Below are positions 36,078 to 48,365 of a stretch of DNA of 64,000 nucleotides, in pieces. A program made the translations under genes and the position numbers. Location of the stretch: NCBI GenBank assembly GCA_030762935.1, contig CM060887.1, forward strand, positions 15,368,501-15,432,500, written 5' to 3'. Within the stretch, counting starts at the first letter, position 1. Every line of letters begins with the position of its first letter. This DNA comes from Hymenopus coronatus. Its lineage: Eukaryota; Arthropoda; Insecta; Mantodea; Hymenopodidae. The notes beneath the pieces were generated by a model that was not told the origin of the DNA, made no database searches, and was given only the letters and a program-made list of their open reading frames with translations.

Positions 36078-37030
36078 AAAAACAAAAGAAAAGGTGACCT
36101 CGCAACATTTCTCCTTCTTTACCAGAATCAGGGGAAACGATATGGCTAATGAGATAGATGAGCTGCGGAGCCAATGGTGGTCTTGAACATGCCTAACACA
36201 AAATTGCTCATGATTTTACTATCTTTTCTACGAATTTAACAAGCAATTTATTTCTCGGTGTAGAATATGGATGTGTTAGACGGCCGTAAGTTTACTTCAT
36301 CGGGAGATGACTGGAATGGAAGAATCACGTGGTTTCAGTTCGCGCCGGAGCCTGTCCATCTTTTTTGCTACGGGAAATGACTTCTGACGTCATGCCTGAT
36401 CTAGAGGAATAGCATAAAAGTTAGTAGAATACCTTCTCCATCGCAGTGATATAGGCTCCTCGATGTCCATAGTTAAACATAATGGATTTTCTCGAGTGGG
36501 GGCTACCTCTTATTCGGAACACACCATGTGGAATTCTAATGGATTTTTGCAGATCGCCGGAGAGCCTATTGTGTTTTGGAATTGGTAGAAGCCATATTGA
36601 CCACATACTGTAATCCTGAGTGTTACGGTACTTTTGTGTTGTCAATTTCCCATAATATGGAACTATTAGTGGGAAAAATAGTAAACTAAGCTTAATGTTT
36701 GCTTTCTCTGGTAATCAAAGAGAATGTTGATCAATAGGCTGTGAATTATACTGCAACAATCCACAGAGAAATGTTATTAAAGGACTTTATCGATTTATGA
36801 ATCTGGATTTGACTGTTGCAACACTGCATGCCACCGGCTAGTTTCAATAATTTTAGCTGATGAACCCAAATTTACAGCTATTCGATAACCAACCATTTGA
36901 CAGCGCTTTCAGCGCACTGGTACGTAAAATTGCATTACCTACCTTAAGCGCTTTCATTTACAAATTGCAACTACCGAACACGACAGCATTTCAAGCGTAC
37001 AAATGAAATACACCAGTAATATTCTTATTA
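36078..37030. other. No gene seen
   Basis: Mixed composition; a GC-richer stretch at 36280-36420 contains tgacgtcatgcctgatc, a CRE-like TGACGTCA at about 36386, without an adjacent transcript start. Confidence 0.35.
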
Positions 37031-37772
37031 TTTCTCTATACACTATGTACACCCAAAAATTAGATACCAATATTTCACTGGAAATACGCGTTTTAGGATC
37101 ACCTGTATCCAAAAAATCAGTTTTAGAAAAAAGTCCGAGTGTGTCTGTGAACACGATAACTCAAAAGCGAAAAGTCGGTAAATTGCTAAACTTGGTTAAA
37201 TTCAATATCTGGCAAGCATCCAATACGAAGATTTAAAAAAAATCCCTCCACCCCAAACTACCTTTTACATGGAAAATGTTTTAAAATTTTTTTCTCAAAA
37301 ATGACGAAAGATTTTATTAATATACTGCATGTTAAAGAAATTTACACAATTAAATGTATATCTTGAATCTCCTGTTTATTCTACATGAATTTTTCCGAAT
37401 TTTACGTAACTGGTGAACCATAAGAGATAGACCAAAACGTACTTAATAAAAATGTAGAGGTTGTTAAAACAAGCTGTTTTTAAGATAGTCCTCGTTCTTT
37501 ATTCAGTTGTAAAGTACTTATACTTTTCTCATAGGGGAATTTGTCAACTGCTGGCTATACAAAAAACTTCAATCAATAGCAACCAGCTTTTAAACCATTT
37601 GACTATCGTTTTAGCCTATGGTGCTACCTTATTTCCCTTCTACTTACAAGGAAGAAAGTAATAAGATTATTTCTGCTAACTTTTTTCTGATTAGGTGAAG
37701 TAAATAGAATAATAAGATTTTTAACAATAAATTGTTACTGAAATGTGGAGAGTCATTTGAATAGAATCTCAT
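37031..37772 (+). repeat. REP-A, diverged copy, first of a head-to-tail pair
   Basis: Starts TTTCTCTATACACTATGTAC with the second hairpin arm missing, and ends gtcatttgaatagaatctc. Six bases later the next copy starts. Confidence 0.75.
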
Positions 37773-37778
37773 ATTTTT

Positions 37779-37919
37779 ACTTTCTCTACACGTACTATGT
37801 GCATAGTGTATAGAGAAGGTATTGCGTCCACCAAAAAATTCGATACCGAGATTTCACCGGAAATGTATTTTTTAGGGTCCTTTGTATCAAAAAAAAGTAT
37901 TTTCAGAAAAGGGTCCGTG

Positions 37920-37950
<31 letters not shown>

Positions 37951-38651
37951 GTGTGTGTGTCCGTCCGTGAACACGATAGCTCAAAAACGAAAACTTGATA
38001 AAATACCCAACTTGCTATTTAAGTTTAGTATCTTCCAGGGATGCGACACGAAGATTTTGAGAAAAATTCTCCCACCCCAAACTATCCTTTACATGGATCT
38101 TTTTTCGAAATTTTTGATTTTCTTAAAAATGACTCTAACGGTTTTGATTAAAATACCTATATTAAAGATATTTACCTGATATATAAAATGAATATATTGA
38201 ATTTTCTGGGAATATCCTCTGAAGACTACTTTATTCTGAGTGAATTTTATGGAATTTTGCTTAACTGCTAAACCGTAAGAGATAGACAAAACCTTACAAC
38301 ACAGAAATGTAGAGCACATTAAAACACACAATTTTTCTTGTATAAATTTTTTTCGTGGATTTGGTCGTTTTTGAGATATTCCTTGTTTTTGTTTTCACCT
38401 TAGAAAAACTTAACCTTTCTTTACAGGAATTTGTCAAAATTGTATACAAAAAAAGGAACTTCAGTCACTTAGCAACCAGCTTTTGACTATCACTTTAACC
38501 TATAATACTCACTTATTTCTCTTCTACTTACAAGAAAGCAAATAATAAGACTATTACTGCTAATTTTTTGTCGATTAACATGAAATAAATAGAAGCATAA
38601 GCTTTTTAACAATAATTTGTTGCAGAGATGTAGAGAATGAAACACATCAGA
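37779..38651 (+). repeat. REP-A, type copy, second of a head-to-tail pair
   Basis: Family description. Left end: ACTTTCTCTACACGTACTAT pairing with a following GCATAGTGTATAGAGAAGG (hairpin). Then ATTCGATACCGAGATTTCAC, a (GT)n core at 37917-37961, the AACTCGTT/GATGCGACACGAAG block, CCTTTACATGG, TGACTCTAACGGTTTTGATT, GAATTTTCTGGGAATA, CTGCTAAACCGTAAGAGATA, a T-run before GTGGATTTGGTCG, GTCACTTAGCAACCAGC, and a right end with AGATGTAGAGAA(tgaa)ACACATCAG. In other copies the right end carries TGTAGAGAAAGTCATGTG, inverse to the left terminus. No conserved ORF. Confidence 0.88.
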
Positions 38652-39161
38652 TTTTTCAATCGCTTTTCCGTCATCAAAGCCAGGTAATAATTTCCACGTG
38701 TCGTGGTGTCCATGTACAGTGATTATATTAAGAGTACGGCTGTAGTTTTTGTCTCTATGGAAACATTTTCTTCTTGCTTATTGTTTTGGTTCCATGATGC
38801 AAAGAAGTGCGTTGTCCTTGATGGCAAGAGCGGCCGGCCACTCCCTTGACCTGCTCTGACCTTCTTGTGTACGCTATGTCATTTCCATGTCACCCACACA
38901 AAGCAGCATAGCTTTAAACTGACTTGACCGCATACATATTCATCAAACACTGAACGATGCCCAGTAATTTCGCAAATTGCACAAAATTGAATAGCAGAGA
39001 CGGCTTGGGTAATGTAGCTGCTGCTACCTAGTGCACACTAGACACACAGAAGCTAAAACCATTATACAGTAAGTATGCTACAACACTTGGCCTGTCACAT
39101 TCACACATGCGTGGACGTCAAATAAAATCTCAAATCACATCTACAATTATCATAAGAAATA

Positions 39162-40390
39162 CTAGGGTCGGCTCATAAGTCCCGGGCTTCTCAAAGAAAA
39201 CAGCATTTATGTATTTAGTTTTGCTTTATTTCTCAACATGATCTCCAGAAGTGCTAATACAGTTCTCATATCGGTGTTCTAAATTAATTAAACCATCTCT
39301 GTAGTGCGATTTATCAAGGTCCTCAAAATAGCTGTTTACCGCATCAATGACCTCCTCGTTGCTGTGAAATCTTCGCCCTCCATGAAATTTTTTGAGGTTT
39401 GGGAACAGATGGTAGTCATTGGGGGCTAGATCTGGCGAATATGGTGCATGTACAAGCAATTCCAACTTTAATTCGCAGATTTTCCCATTGCAACGACTTA
39501 GCAATGGGCCGTAGCATTGTCGTGTTGAAACAAGACTTTTTTTTAGGGGGGGAGGGCAAATGAGATATTTTTTATACTCACCAGTGATATTTTAACTCTT
39601 TTCCACGTAATCAATAAAGATAATTTCCTGTGCATCCCAGAAAACACTCGCCATAACCTTGTTAGCTGACAAAATCGACTTTTGTCTTTTTTTTAGTTGG
39701 TTCATCTGGCGCAATCCACTGTTCTGACCGTGATTTACTCTTTGGAGTGTAATGATGTATCCATGATAATAAGCCGTCTCAAAAATTCACCGGGATTTTT
39801 GCGGTAGAGCACCACATTCTTCACAGAAACAGTTTTTCTTTGCAACTTTTGATCAGCAGTCAACAAACACGGCACCCATCCTGCACGGGTCTTGTGAAAG
39901 CCCAAAACATTACTTAAAATGTTACCTGCAAGTTCTTTTGATATATTTACAGCCTTTGCTATCTCAAACAACTTTAATCTGCGGTCTTCCTGTATTAAGC
40001 GATGCTTTTTTCCAATGATCTCTGCAGTTGTCACTTTTACAGGGCGTCCAGAGCGAGGCTCATCACTAGTGCTCGTACGTCCCATTTTAAACTCTGCAAC
40101 CCACCTTTTAATAATTGAATATCAACGGGCAGAGTATTTCAATGTACTGTTCATTTCCTCCTTGATTTCTTTAGGTGTTAAGTCTTTCAAATGGAAGTAT
40201 TTAATCGCTGCTTGTTTTCCAAATCCTCCATTTTCGTGAAAACTCTGAAGTTGTCTTGTTTAAAATGCGGTCATGCTATTGACCTGTAACTATGGATACA
40301 CGCTGTCTAGAGTTAAACTTTACAATGCTACCGTCTAACTGACCTAGTGGCGCCATATCTGTGTGAGGTCAGGGATTTAGCCAACCCTCG
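39162..40390 (-). mobile_element. Dead mariner-family element 2
   Basis: 1229-bp mariner flanked by TA on both sides (39160-39161 and 40391-40392). Terminal repeats are CTAGGGTCGGCTCATAAG on the left and AGCCAACCCTCG on the right. Read on the minus strand it belongs to the same subfamily as the 3.6-kb copy. The N-terminal part lies at 40085-39735 (GRTSTSDEPRSGRP, SKELAGNILSN) and the C-terminal part at 39504-39226 (APYSPDLAPNDYHLF, HYRDGLINLEHRYENC). Between them the frame carries stops and a poly-T/G tract around 39530-39550, although an HDNATAH motif, the second catalytic Asp region, is still readable in another frame. Ends and target duplication are intact; the gene is not. Confidence 0.9.
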
Positions 40391-40469
40391 TATAACGAGA
40401 GCACCAACTTTCATCGATAAATTCGCGAGCCATTTGTAGCTCGAGTTGCATTTGATAAGGCTACGATTT

Positions 40470-40582
40470 ACGCAAGTAAAAGAACCTAGAGCCTGATCGA
40501 GAGACCTCTGAACAAAATTAAACGGTTATCACGTACAGTATAGAACCACTGTATATAAAGAGCGTCCATAAATAAAATACAC
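40470..40582 (+). mobile_element. SINE family 1, 3' fragment
   Basis: Only the last ~110 bp (agaacctagagcctgatcga...gagcgtccataaataa), starting 80 bp after the mariner element. Confidence 0.6.
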
Positions 40583-40589
40583 TTAATTT

Positions 40590-40840
40590 CTTTTTCTCCA
40601 ACTACTGAGCTACCATAGTAATATGCCGACCCGACTTAAATTCGCCAACTGACTCGCACTTCTCCCGGTAAACCACAAAAACTTAGAGATGACATACTAC
40701 AATCTATAAGTAGTACGTTTTGCCCGACTTTATGGTTAACCAGCCATTAGGCAATATGTGTTTTTTTTTTTTTTTTTTTTTTTCACACTAGTCGTATGTA
40801 GGATAGATAGAGTCAATCAATGTGTTCCACAATTGGTTCC
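40590..40840 (-). repeat. SINE family 4, degraded copy
   Basis: ctactgagctaccatagtaa (inverted A box) near 40600 and the terminal block ttttttcacactagtcgtatgtagga near 40780, as at 14290. Confidence 0.45.
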
Positions 40841-40861
40841 CTGATGTTACCTACATTTTTT

Positions 40862-41377
40862 ACTTTCTCTACACGTACCTACAGTGTACATAGTGTGTGG
40901 AGAAGGTATTGTAATGCACCCAAAAATTTGATACCAAGATTTCACCGGAAATACATGATTGGCTCCCCCTGAATCAAAAACTTTTTGCAAAAAGCTCCGT
41001 GTCTGTGCGTGCGTGTGTCTGTGGACTGCATAGCTCAAAAACGAAAAGACCGTTGAATACCAAACTTGATATTTAAGTTTGGTATCTTCTAAGGATGCGA
41101 TACGAAGATTTTCAAGAAATTCCCCCCAACCCCAACTACCCTTTACATGAAACTTTTTCGAAAATTTAGTTTTTCTCAATGGCTCTAACGATTTTGACTA
41201 AAATATTGCATGTTTAAGATATTTACACGACAAATAAAACGTATATCTTGAATTTTCTGGGAATAGACTGATGTCTACTTTACTCTGGATGGATTTTACA
41301 GAGCTTTGCATAACTTCTAAACCCTAAGAGATGGATAAAAACTGATCACACAAAAAATTTAGAGCTCGTTAAAACAC
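40862..41377 (+). repeat. REP-A, 3'-truncated copy
   Basis: Hairpin end intact (ACTTTCTCTACACGTACCTA); breaks off after gagctcgttaaaacacc, where a SINE is inserted. Confidence 0.82.
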
Positions 41378-41495
41378 CAGACTCTGTGGGGGATAAGAAA
41401 ATATCTTGTTAAAGAAAAATTCCCTGCCTCAGCCGAGAATCGAATCCGGGACCTGGATGAGAAGCCAGAACGCCGAATACGCGACCGCAGTCTGC
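41378..41495 (-). mobile_element. SINE family 3, inverted, inserted at the end of a REP-A copy
   Basis: agactctgtgggggataaga, then gagaatcgaatccgggacc (inverted B box) and the rest of a tRNA-like head to about 41495. Confidence 0.65.
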
Positions 41496-41832
41496 TTTAA
41501 GATAGATTTACACTGTAATTTGCCTCTAATACATTAAGCACGGAGAAATCATGGAGGTATTTCCATAATAAACAGTCTTCAAAATGCCATTTCAAAAAGT
41601 AAATTTGCTTGTAGGCTAATTGTGTGTACGATTACTAAGGGAGTAAATAACTCTCCTACAAACTTGTGCTGACTGCGATATGAAGAATGAGAAAGAAAAC
41701 TGTTACAAAGAACGAACCGTTAAGTATGTATGTGCCTTACATTTCAACTCGCTATACATAACACTACCGTTGTAATATTGGCACGCTTTTTCATTACTGA
41801 CAGAAGAGGACACATTCGTGACACGGTTAAAA

Positions 41833-42263
41833 ATCTCATGTGTTCCATTCACATGACTTTCTCTATATCTCTGCAACATAGCTGAAACCAAGAACAACGA
41901 ATATCTCAAAAACGATCAACTCCACGAAAAAAATGTATATAACATAAATTGTGTGTTTTAACGCGCTCTACATTTTATGTGTGTTAAGCTTTTTCCATCC
42001 CTTACGGTTTAGTAGTTATGCAAAATTCATCCAGAATAAGATATATATTTTATTTGTCAGGTAAATATCTTTAATATACGACATTTTAATCAAAATCGTT
42101 AGCCATTTTTTAGAAAATCAAAATTTTCGAAAGTTCCATGTAAAGGGTAGTTGGGAGTGGGGGAATATTCTTGAAAATCGTTTGTGTCGCATCCTTGGAA
42201 GATACCAAACCTAAATACCAAGTTTGGTTTTTAACGGACTTTTCGTTTTTGAGCTATACTGCC

Positions 42264-42301
<38 letters not shown>

Positions 42302-42460
42302 CAAACACTAACACGGACATTTTTCTAAAAATGCTTCTTTTTTTTTTTTGATTCAGGAAGTCTCAAAACATGTATTTCCGGTGAAATCTCGGTATCGAAT
42401 TTTTGGGTCCATTACAATACCTTCTCCATACACTATGTACATAACACGTATAGAGAAAGT
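41833..42460 (-). repeat. REP-A, inverted copy with internal deletion
   Basis: Both termini present (atgtgttccattcacatgac and gtatagagaaagt). About 250 bp is missing near 41880, close to the deletion point of the copy at 17629, so the two may share a subfamily. (CA)n at 42270-42298. Confidence 0.85.
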
Positions 42461-42689
42461 AATAACTGATTGGGCATAGGCTAGAATTAGATAATATTAT
42501 CAATATAAAACGTAACTTTGAAATTACATAGATTAATATGCATTTCTTAATTCATACTAAATGAAAAAACTGCGTCTTATGTTTTAGTTTTCTTTGCTGT
42601 ATTTTCAATTTCATTTAAGTGCACATTGACCTGTTTAACAGAATAAATAACAAAAAATAAGGTTTTTTTTTTCTTTTTTGGTAGCTAAA

Positions 42690-42897
42690 AGCCCTTTAAC
42701 CTGTTTGGTCATATCGGACGATGAATGATGCTCATATGATCTCGGGGTCTATGGAGCTCAAAGTTCCTCGACATTCGTCTTCTCAGGATAAGGGAGAGCC
42801 CCGAAAAACCGTTATTCGGGTAACTCACCCTAAGCAAGATTCGAACTCATGACCTGTTGAATGAGGCAGATACGCTACCACCATACTACCCAGGCGG
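42690..42897 (-). mobile_element. tRNA-derived SINE, family 2
   Basis: Inverted. The head at the right gives, on the minus strand, GGGTAGTATGGTGGTAGCG and B box GAGTTCGAATCTTG. The body has cccttatcctgagaagacga and ends tcgtccgatatgaccaaaca. Confidence 0.78.
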
Positions 42898-42899
42898 GT

Positions 42900-44468
42900 T
42901 TTGATATTTTATAGCAAAAACAATAGTTATCATGCAGATCCTAGCCGATGGATCTGCATGATAAGTGTTGCCATTTATCACGCCTGCAATTTTGAAGCCA
43001 AACTGCTCTTCTGGGATCATCAGTCGGGAATCGAAATAACCGGTGTCTTTAATGAGATCCATTGGTGCTGAACAGCCCACTATATCGAAAATAAAACTCC
43101 GTAAAGCAAGCGACAACTTCCAGTTACCACCATGTGAGAATCTGAAGCTGTATCTTGCTGTTAACCTTCTTCTTGAGCCTAAATGGCGGACGTTTATACC
43201 TCATCTTTATAGTGCCTTAACTTTAGTGGCAGACGTTTGATATAAAACCATTAAGAGACGGACTCATCTAGGGGCTCATATGGACATCATGGCATTACAA
43301 GCATGCCTTTTAGCCACTAAGGTGAAATGTCTCTATACTAGGGCTCTGATGACCTTGTAGTTGAGCGCCCTTAACCATCGTCATGATGCCACTATACCAT
43401 TCCCCTTTCTACTGCAATCTGAGCTTTTTTCAGTGCATAGCCCAGTTTGTTCACTCAGGACTGGCTAGAATACAGATGCCAGCATTAAATTTAACAAAGA
43501 GAAGCATTGTAGGAAACCAAAAAGCGTCGACACGTTCCCATGTACTCGAATGCACAGGATCAAACCTTCAGTTGCTCTTCATTCTACCAGTTGATGAAAA
43601 TTTAAGTCATCAACATTCCTGAATGTTACAAATGCACGAAGCAAAGGAAGGCAGGTTGAAAACGGCAGCCGGTTACTTTGCAATACACTGAAATTGTGCA
43701 ACGGAATAGTCCTCAACTATACTAGAATACACAATGGGCCATAATATTCTAGCGGATTTCCTAACCAGTTATTAGCGTCGACACTCACAACGTTAAACAT
43801 TTATGTCTTTAAGACTGTAAAAACATCAGAAGAGATTCGTCATGGCTAGACCAATGACCTCAGTTTCCGCCTTTCTTGAGGACTACCTGCAATATATACA
43901 TGCTTGTCGTACTGTTACATTGTGCTGGTTAACATAAGAAACGCCACATATTTTTGGTGAAAACAATGTTTCATTGTTTGCATGCTTACTTTTAACTTTC
44001 TCTCCTTACGTCTTGGTGCTTCTTGACAAAGAAATTATGCTCTGTTTCGCTTCGCCAGTGCGCTGTCACCATGTCCTAAAGCGTGGCCTGAGGCAAGGAA
44101 GACACGGTGATTGCAGTGACTAACGTCTAGTAAATAATTTCAAGAACTTAGATGTCAAGAAATTACAATTTTCTTCTTCTTCTAAACGCTAAGGGGCTTG
44201 ACCCTGCAACCATCCTTATCTTATTTCTGCTATTCTCCGTGGCATGTTCTAAGATCCTAGAGGTATTTCGTTAAGTTCTTTCCCAAAGTTTTTCCTCAAA
44301 AATGTTATGCAAATTTTATGGCTTAAAAAATATGTTCAAAATATATTTGCCTTATATTAACTGCTATTGGGAAGTCTCCTATTTTCGTCTACTTCATTTA
44401 ATGTTTCTCTATTTGACTATCTTCCATTTAACTTTCATTATTCTCCTTAATAGGTCTCTGTAATATTT
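42900..44468. other. No assignable gene
   Basis: Holds the hairpin at 42927 and several unrecognised ORFs below 80 codons. A short tag (aaatggcggacg) recurs at 43182 and 44775. Confidence 0.35.
42927..42964. other. Perfect 15-bp hairpin
   Basis: TTATCATGCAGATCC (42927-42941), 8-nt loop, then GGATCTGCATGATAA (42950-42964). It lies within a 76-codon minus-strand ORF (42886-43116) of unknown meaning that runs into a SINE. Confidence 0.7.
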
Positions 44469-44557
44469 ACTTTCTCTGCACGCACTATGTATATACATAC
44501 ATATATAGTGTATAGAGAAGGTATTATAATGCACCCAAAAATTCGATACCGAGATCA
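44469..44557 (+). repeat. REP-A, hairpin-end fragment
   Basis: Only the first ~90 bp, with an expanded loop (atatacatacatatatag). Confidence 0.75.
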
Positions 44558-44989
44558 TCTGCAGACAAATATATTCTTTCCAAGAGAAAGAACCTAGTTA
44601 TGTTATCGGAATCACTATGCATAATGCTAAATAGAGTGAATGAAGAAATAATTGATGAAAAAAAAAGTAAAGGAAATGTGGTTTATCCTTAAAATGACAT
44701 ATTTATATTTTTAATTTGAGTTGAGAATAACGGCAGAGAGAGAGGAAAATAAACGGCTATGCCCATCAGAGCAAAATGGCGGACGATTATACCTGGTCTT
44801 TAGAGAGCCCTAAGTAAAGCATTAACGTATGAACACAGATGGGTACAGCCTTAGCAGCGACGGAAGAAAGCGAATAAGACACATTTTAAGTGAACTGCTA
44901 TAACCAGGGAAAGGATGGGGACTGGAGGTGGTTTAATATTTCCTCACCAATACAACACATTATCGGAATGGTTCCATAACTCGGCAGTA

Positions 44990-45800
44990 TAAATGAAGTC
45001 GAAGCGTGTACAGATTGATCATCAACATCCTCATGGTTTAGACTATACAGCAAGAGGAAGCGAAGTGGCAAGTGGAGTCCATCTTCTACGGTATCAGCCA
45101 GAGCAACACATCAAAACAGGTACCAAAATCATTAGAGAGGAGCTCGCGTGGATTAGACTAGAAGCATGGAGGAACACAAAAATTGCTGACGAGAATGGTA
45201 CGAGAATCTGTCCCATTTGCGAGGAGGAAGAGTCGTGGAGCCACATCTTAGCAAGATGTAGGGGTAGGGAGGAATGGCGGGAAAAATATTTACCGCGAGT
45301 CTTTACTTCCGCCAATGTAGAGCTAGGGGCATGTTGCACGCTACTGGCAGGCACGGAAGACGTGGGCGAGCTAGATAAATTTATACTTAATGCAAGACAG
45401 CTGAGATCTGAGAAGGCTGCCAATAGTGAAGGGGGGAGGGAGGGATAAGAACAACTAAGCAAAAGTGACTACAATGTTTTACACACATATGTTATGTCAT
45501 ACTTAGGTCACTGTTGTGTTATGCTTTTATATACTGTGTATATATTATGTGTATATATTTCTTTTAAGCGTATTCATCTATTATAAGAGGGTACATTTAT
45601 GAAGGTGTACTATGTGCTGTAAATTTAAATTGCTGTATTTGAATATCTTTGTATTTTTATTTTGATGTTTACTATTTTAATTCTTTGTTGTTGTTGTTTT
45701 AATATTGCTTTTTATTGTGTATTGCAAAAGCACGTACGGTCTGTGGATCCGTGCGATTGTTGAAGTTCAATGTATGATATTGCTATATCAATAAATACAC
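44990..45800 (+). mobile_element. 5'-truncated non-LTR retrotransposon (LINE) tail
   Basis: The ORF at 44993-45448 (about 150 codons) has no start of its own type and carries a CCHC-like C-X2-C-X7-H-X4-C motif (CPICEEEESWSHILARC). Jockey/I/R1-type polyproteins often end in such a motif after the RNase H or reverse transcriptase region. It closes with a basic/Gly-rich tail and a stop. About 350 bp of AT-rich 3' UTR follow, ending near 45798 in an AATAAATACA motif. The missing 5' part is typical of incomplete reverse transcription. It is not a host zinc-finger gene on present evidence. Confidence 0.65.
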
Positions 45801-46683
45801 TTATTGGCAGGATCTGTAACCTCTTTCTCCGTCACTGATGAAACCTCTCATATATGCTGTTGCCCGGTTTAACTATTCAAGCAAATTCGTCAACCCTTCC
45901 TCTAGATGGCCGAGTTATACTGCAATTACGGTCTAGCCTTTCCTTGTTACTATTCGGACATTGAGTCTTGTTTTTATTTCCCTTAATTGTTTTTCAGGCT
46001 TGTCACACACACACACACACAACTGGGCTGGAAGGAGTCAAAATTTAGTTACGTAAAGAGGTAAACTTACAGAGAGAAAAATACTATTGTAAGCTGGGGG
46101 AATGGACCACTTTTTATGCACGTGAGGGTACGTCTGTTTGTTGGTGGTTTAAATATAGCTAACTTGAAACCAATTGGTTGAGGATAACTAGATAATAAAA
46201 TTAATCAATATAACGACTCGTGTTGTACATATAATATTTGGGCTCACATTTTTCACAGGTTTTTACTTAAAAATTTCATAATATCCCTATATATAATTAT
46301 CTCTCAATAATTTTCATTTTAAACATTCCCTGATTTATGTTCACAAAAGAGAGCCAGTAAAGATTGTGGGTTATAAAATTTGTGTTATGAACTTTAAACC
46401 CAGTCATCTAAAAATAATATTTAATGCATCTTAATATACCTACAAGTGTTCATGCTGTTCTCCGCAGAGTTATGCAGTTCTTATGAAAAATGGTAAAAGT
46501 GTTCAGCAAGCATTGTCACGTATTAATCTTTCATTTTATTTATTTTACAAAATTGACATTTTTGGTATATAACAATTTTTTTCTGTGAAACTATGAAAGG
46601 AAAACTTGAATGCTACAGCCCATAATAGGGTTTCCTAACTAGTAGAAAATTACGTGATTAAATATATTTACTAAATAAAAAAA

Positions 46684-47541
46684 TTGTGTTCCAATCACAT
46701 GATTTTCTCTACCTATTCCACAAACAAGCTATTCCTACAAAATATTATTTTATCTACATCATGTTAACCAAGCTATACATTAACAGAAATGGTTATATTA
46801 TTTGTTTCCTCCTAAGTAGGAGGGACATTTAGGGAATACACTAGGCTAAAGCGATGCCAAATATTTTTAAAAGCTATCAAATTAACCAATAATAAGAATA
46901 CCTCGGAAACGGTTTACTCTGTAAAATGTGCAGGTATATGCAAAAAATGTGGGTTTTAACGAGATCTACACATTTATGTAGTAAGTTTTGTGCATTTCTT
47001 ACGGTTTACCTTTTATGCAAAATTCATCAAGGAGGAACAGGTCTTTATAAGCTATTTCCAGAAAATAATCAAAACTGCTGCATCCTTTTTTGAGAAAAAA
47101 TATTTTCAAAACTTTTTCCATGTAATGGATACGGCGATTTACTTTAAAACCTTTGGGAGATACTAAACTTAAATACCAAGTTTGTTATTTAACGGTTTTT
47201 TAGTTTTTGAGCTATGCTGTCCTCACACACACGTCTGCATGTGGGATTTGTGGTGGCCAAAGAGGCACAAGAGACGATTTTCTCCGCTTTCCCCCGCCAT
47301 CGCATTCCACCGGTGTTGCATTTTCATTCCATGCATCATCGGTGCCACCACCTGTGGTGCAATATGTACTAAAAGAGGGCGCTAAACACAACTTTAAAAA
47401 AGACTCACACACAGACCTTTTCCTAAAAATTATTTTTTGGACTCAGGGGACTTCAAAACATATTCCCGGTGTGACCTCGACATTGAATTTTTAGGTAAAT
47501 ATAATACCTTGTCTATAGGATATGTACATAGTGTATAAAAA
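46684..47541 (-). repeat. REP-A, inverted copy carrying a retroposed insert
   Basis: From tgtgttccaatcacatgatt to the hairpin (atgtacatagtgtataaaaa). Its CA core is interrupted at 47232-47403. Confidence 0.8.
47232..47403 (+). mobile_element. Retroelement 3' end, family R, with target duplication
   Basis: About 170 bp from gtgggatttgtggtggcc to gcgctaaacacaactttaaaa, flanked by CTCACACACA at 47222-47231 and 47404-47413, inserted in the CA core of a REP-A copy. Confidence 0.7.
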
Positions 47542-48365
47542 ATGTATTTTTATGGAAGGTATGGATAGAATATTAATGTATATAATATAGAATAAAAGAT
47601 AAACAAAAAATAAAAACAAAAATTAAAAATAAAAAAACTTTAAATAATTGAAATTGTTAAAAGGAGTATTTATTAAGGAAAATAAAAGTGAGCTTAAGGA
47701 TAAACATTGTATTTACATTATTAGTAATATAAATTTTGGGAATTGTATATTTATTAAGTAATATAAAAGTGAGATTAAAAATAAAAATTGTATTTACATT
47801 ATTAGTAAAATAAAGAAATAATTGTTGTATTTTGATATAAGAAATAAATGTAAGAATTTGGAATGCATGCCCCGGTTTAAGAAATTTGGCACCGGGGTAT
47901 GATATTGCAGACTTTTATTTATTTGTTTATTTTTAAGCATTAGCATGATGTTAGTTCCTCCATGTTGAAATGGAGTTGTAGCTATAGAGTTAGGTAAATA
48001 GGTACTTTACATCTGAGGATGACAGTTTAGTAAACCGCATTCCTTGTACAAGCGCAAAATTGGAGTAATTCTTCGTTTATTATACCACTAGAGAACGTTT
48101 TATGACAGGGCATTAAAACAGCAAAAAGCTTCTGTGTGCACTGCGCTGGAGCAATTACTTCCCTGTGGGTGGCAGATGGCTAAACCTTTAATGTTTGCTT
48201 TAAATCTGCCCTGGCCATAATGGCAAGATACAGCTGCTAATTGGCACCACTACTGTCTTCGGCTTCAGGGTATTGTAACTGTAGTTCCATAAACGTTCTG
48301 TGCTCTCTCTCCCTGATAGAGAATGAGACACCTAAAGGGGGAATAATCAAACCCACTGGCTCAGG
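47542..48365. other. AT-rich spacer without features
   Basis: Repeated aataaaagtgag...ttacattattagtaa blocks at 47685-47725 and 47760-47815 look like a local ~75-bp duplication. Confidence 0.4.

Noticed and set aside
44993..45448. Host zinc-finger gene
   Set aside because: Single CCHC-like motif at the C-terminus, no start context, no introns, and an AT-rich 3' UTR typical of a truncated non-LTR element.
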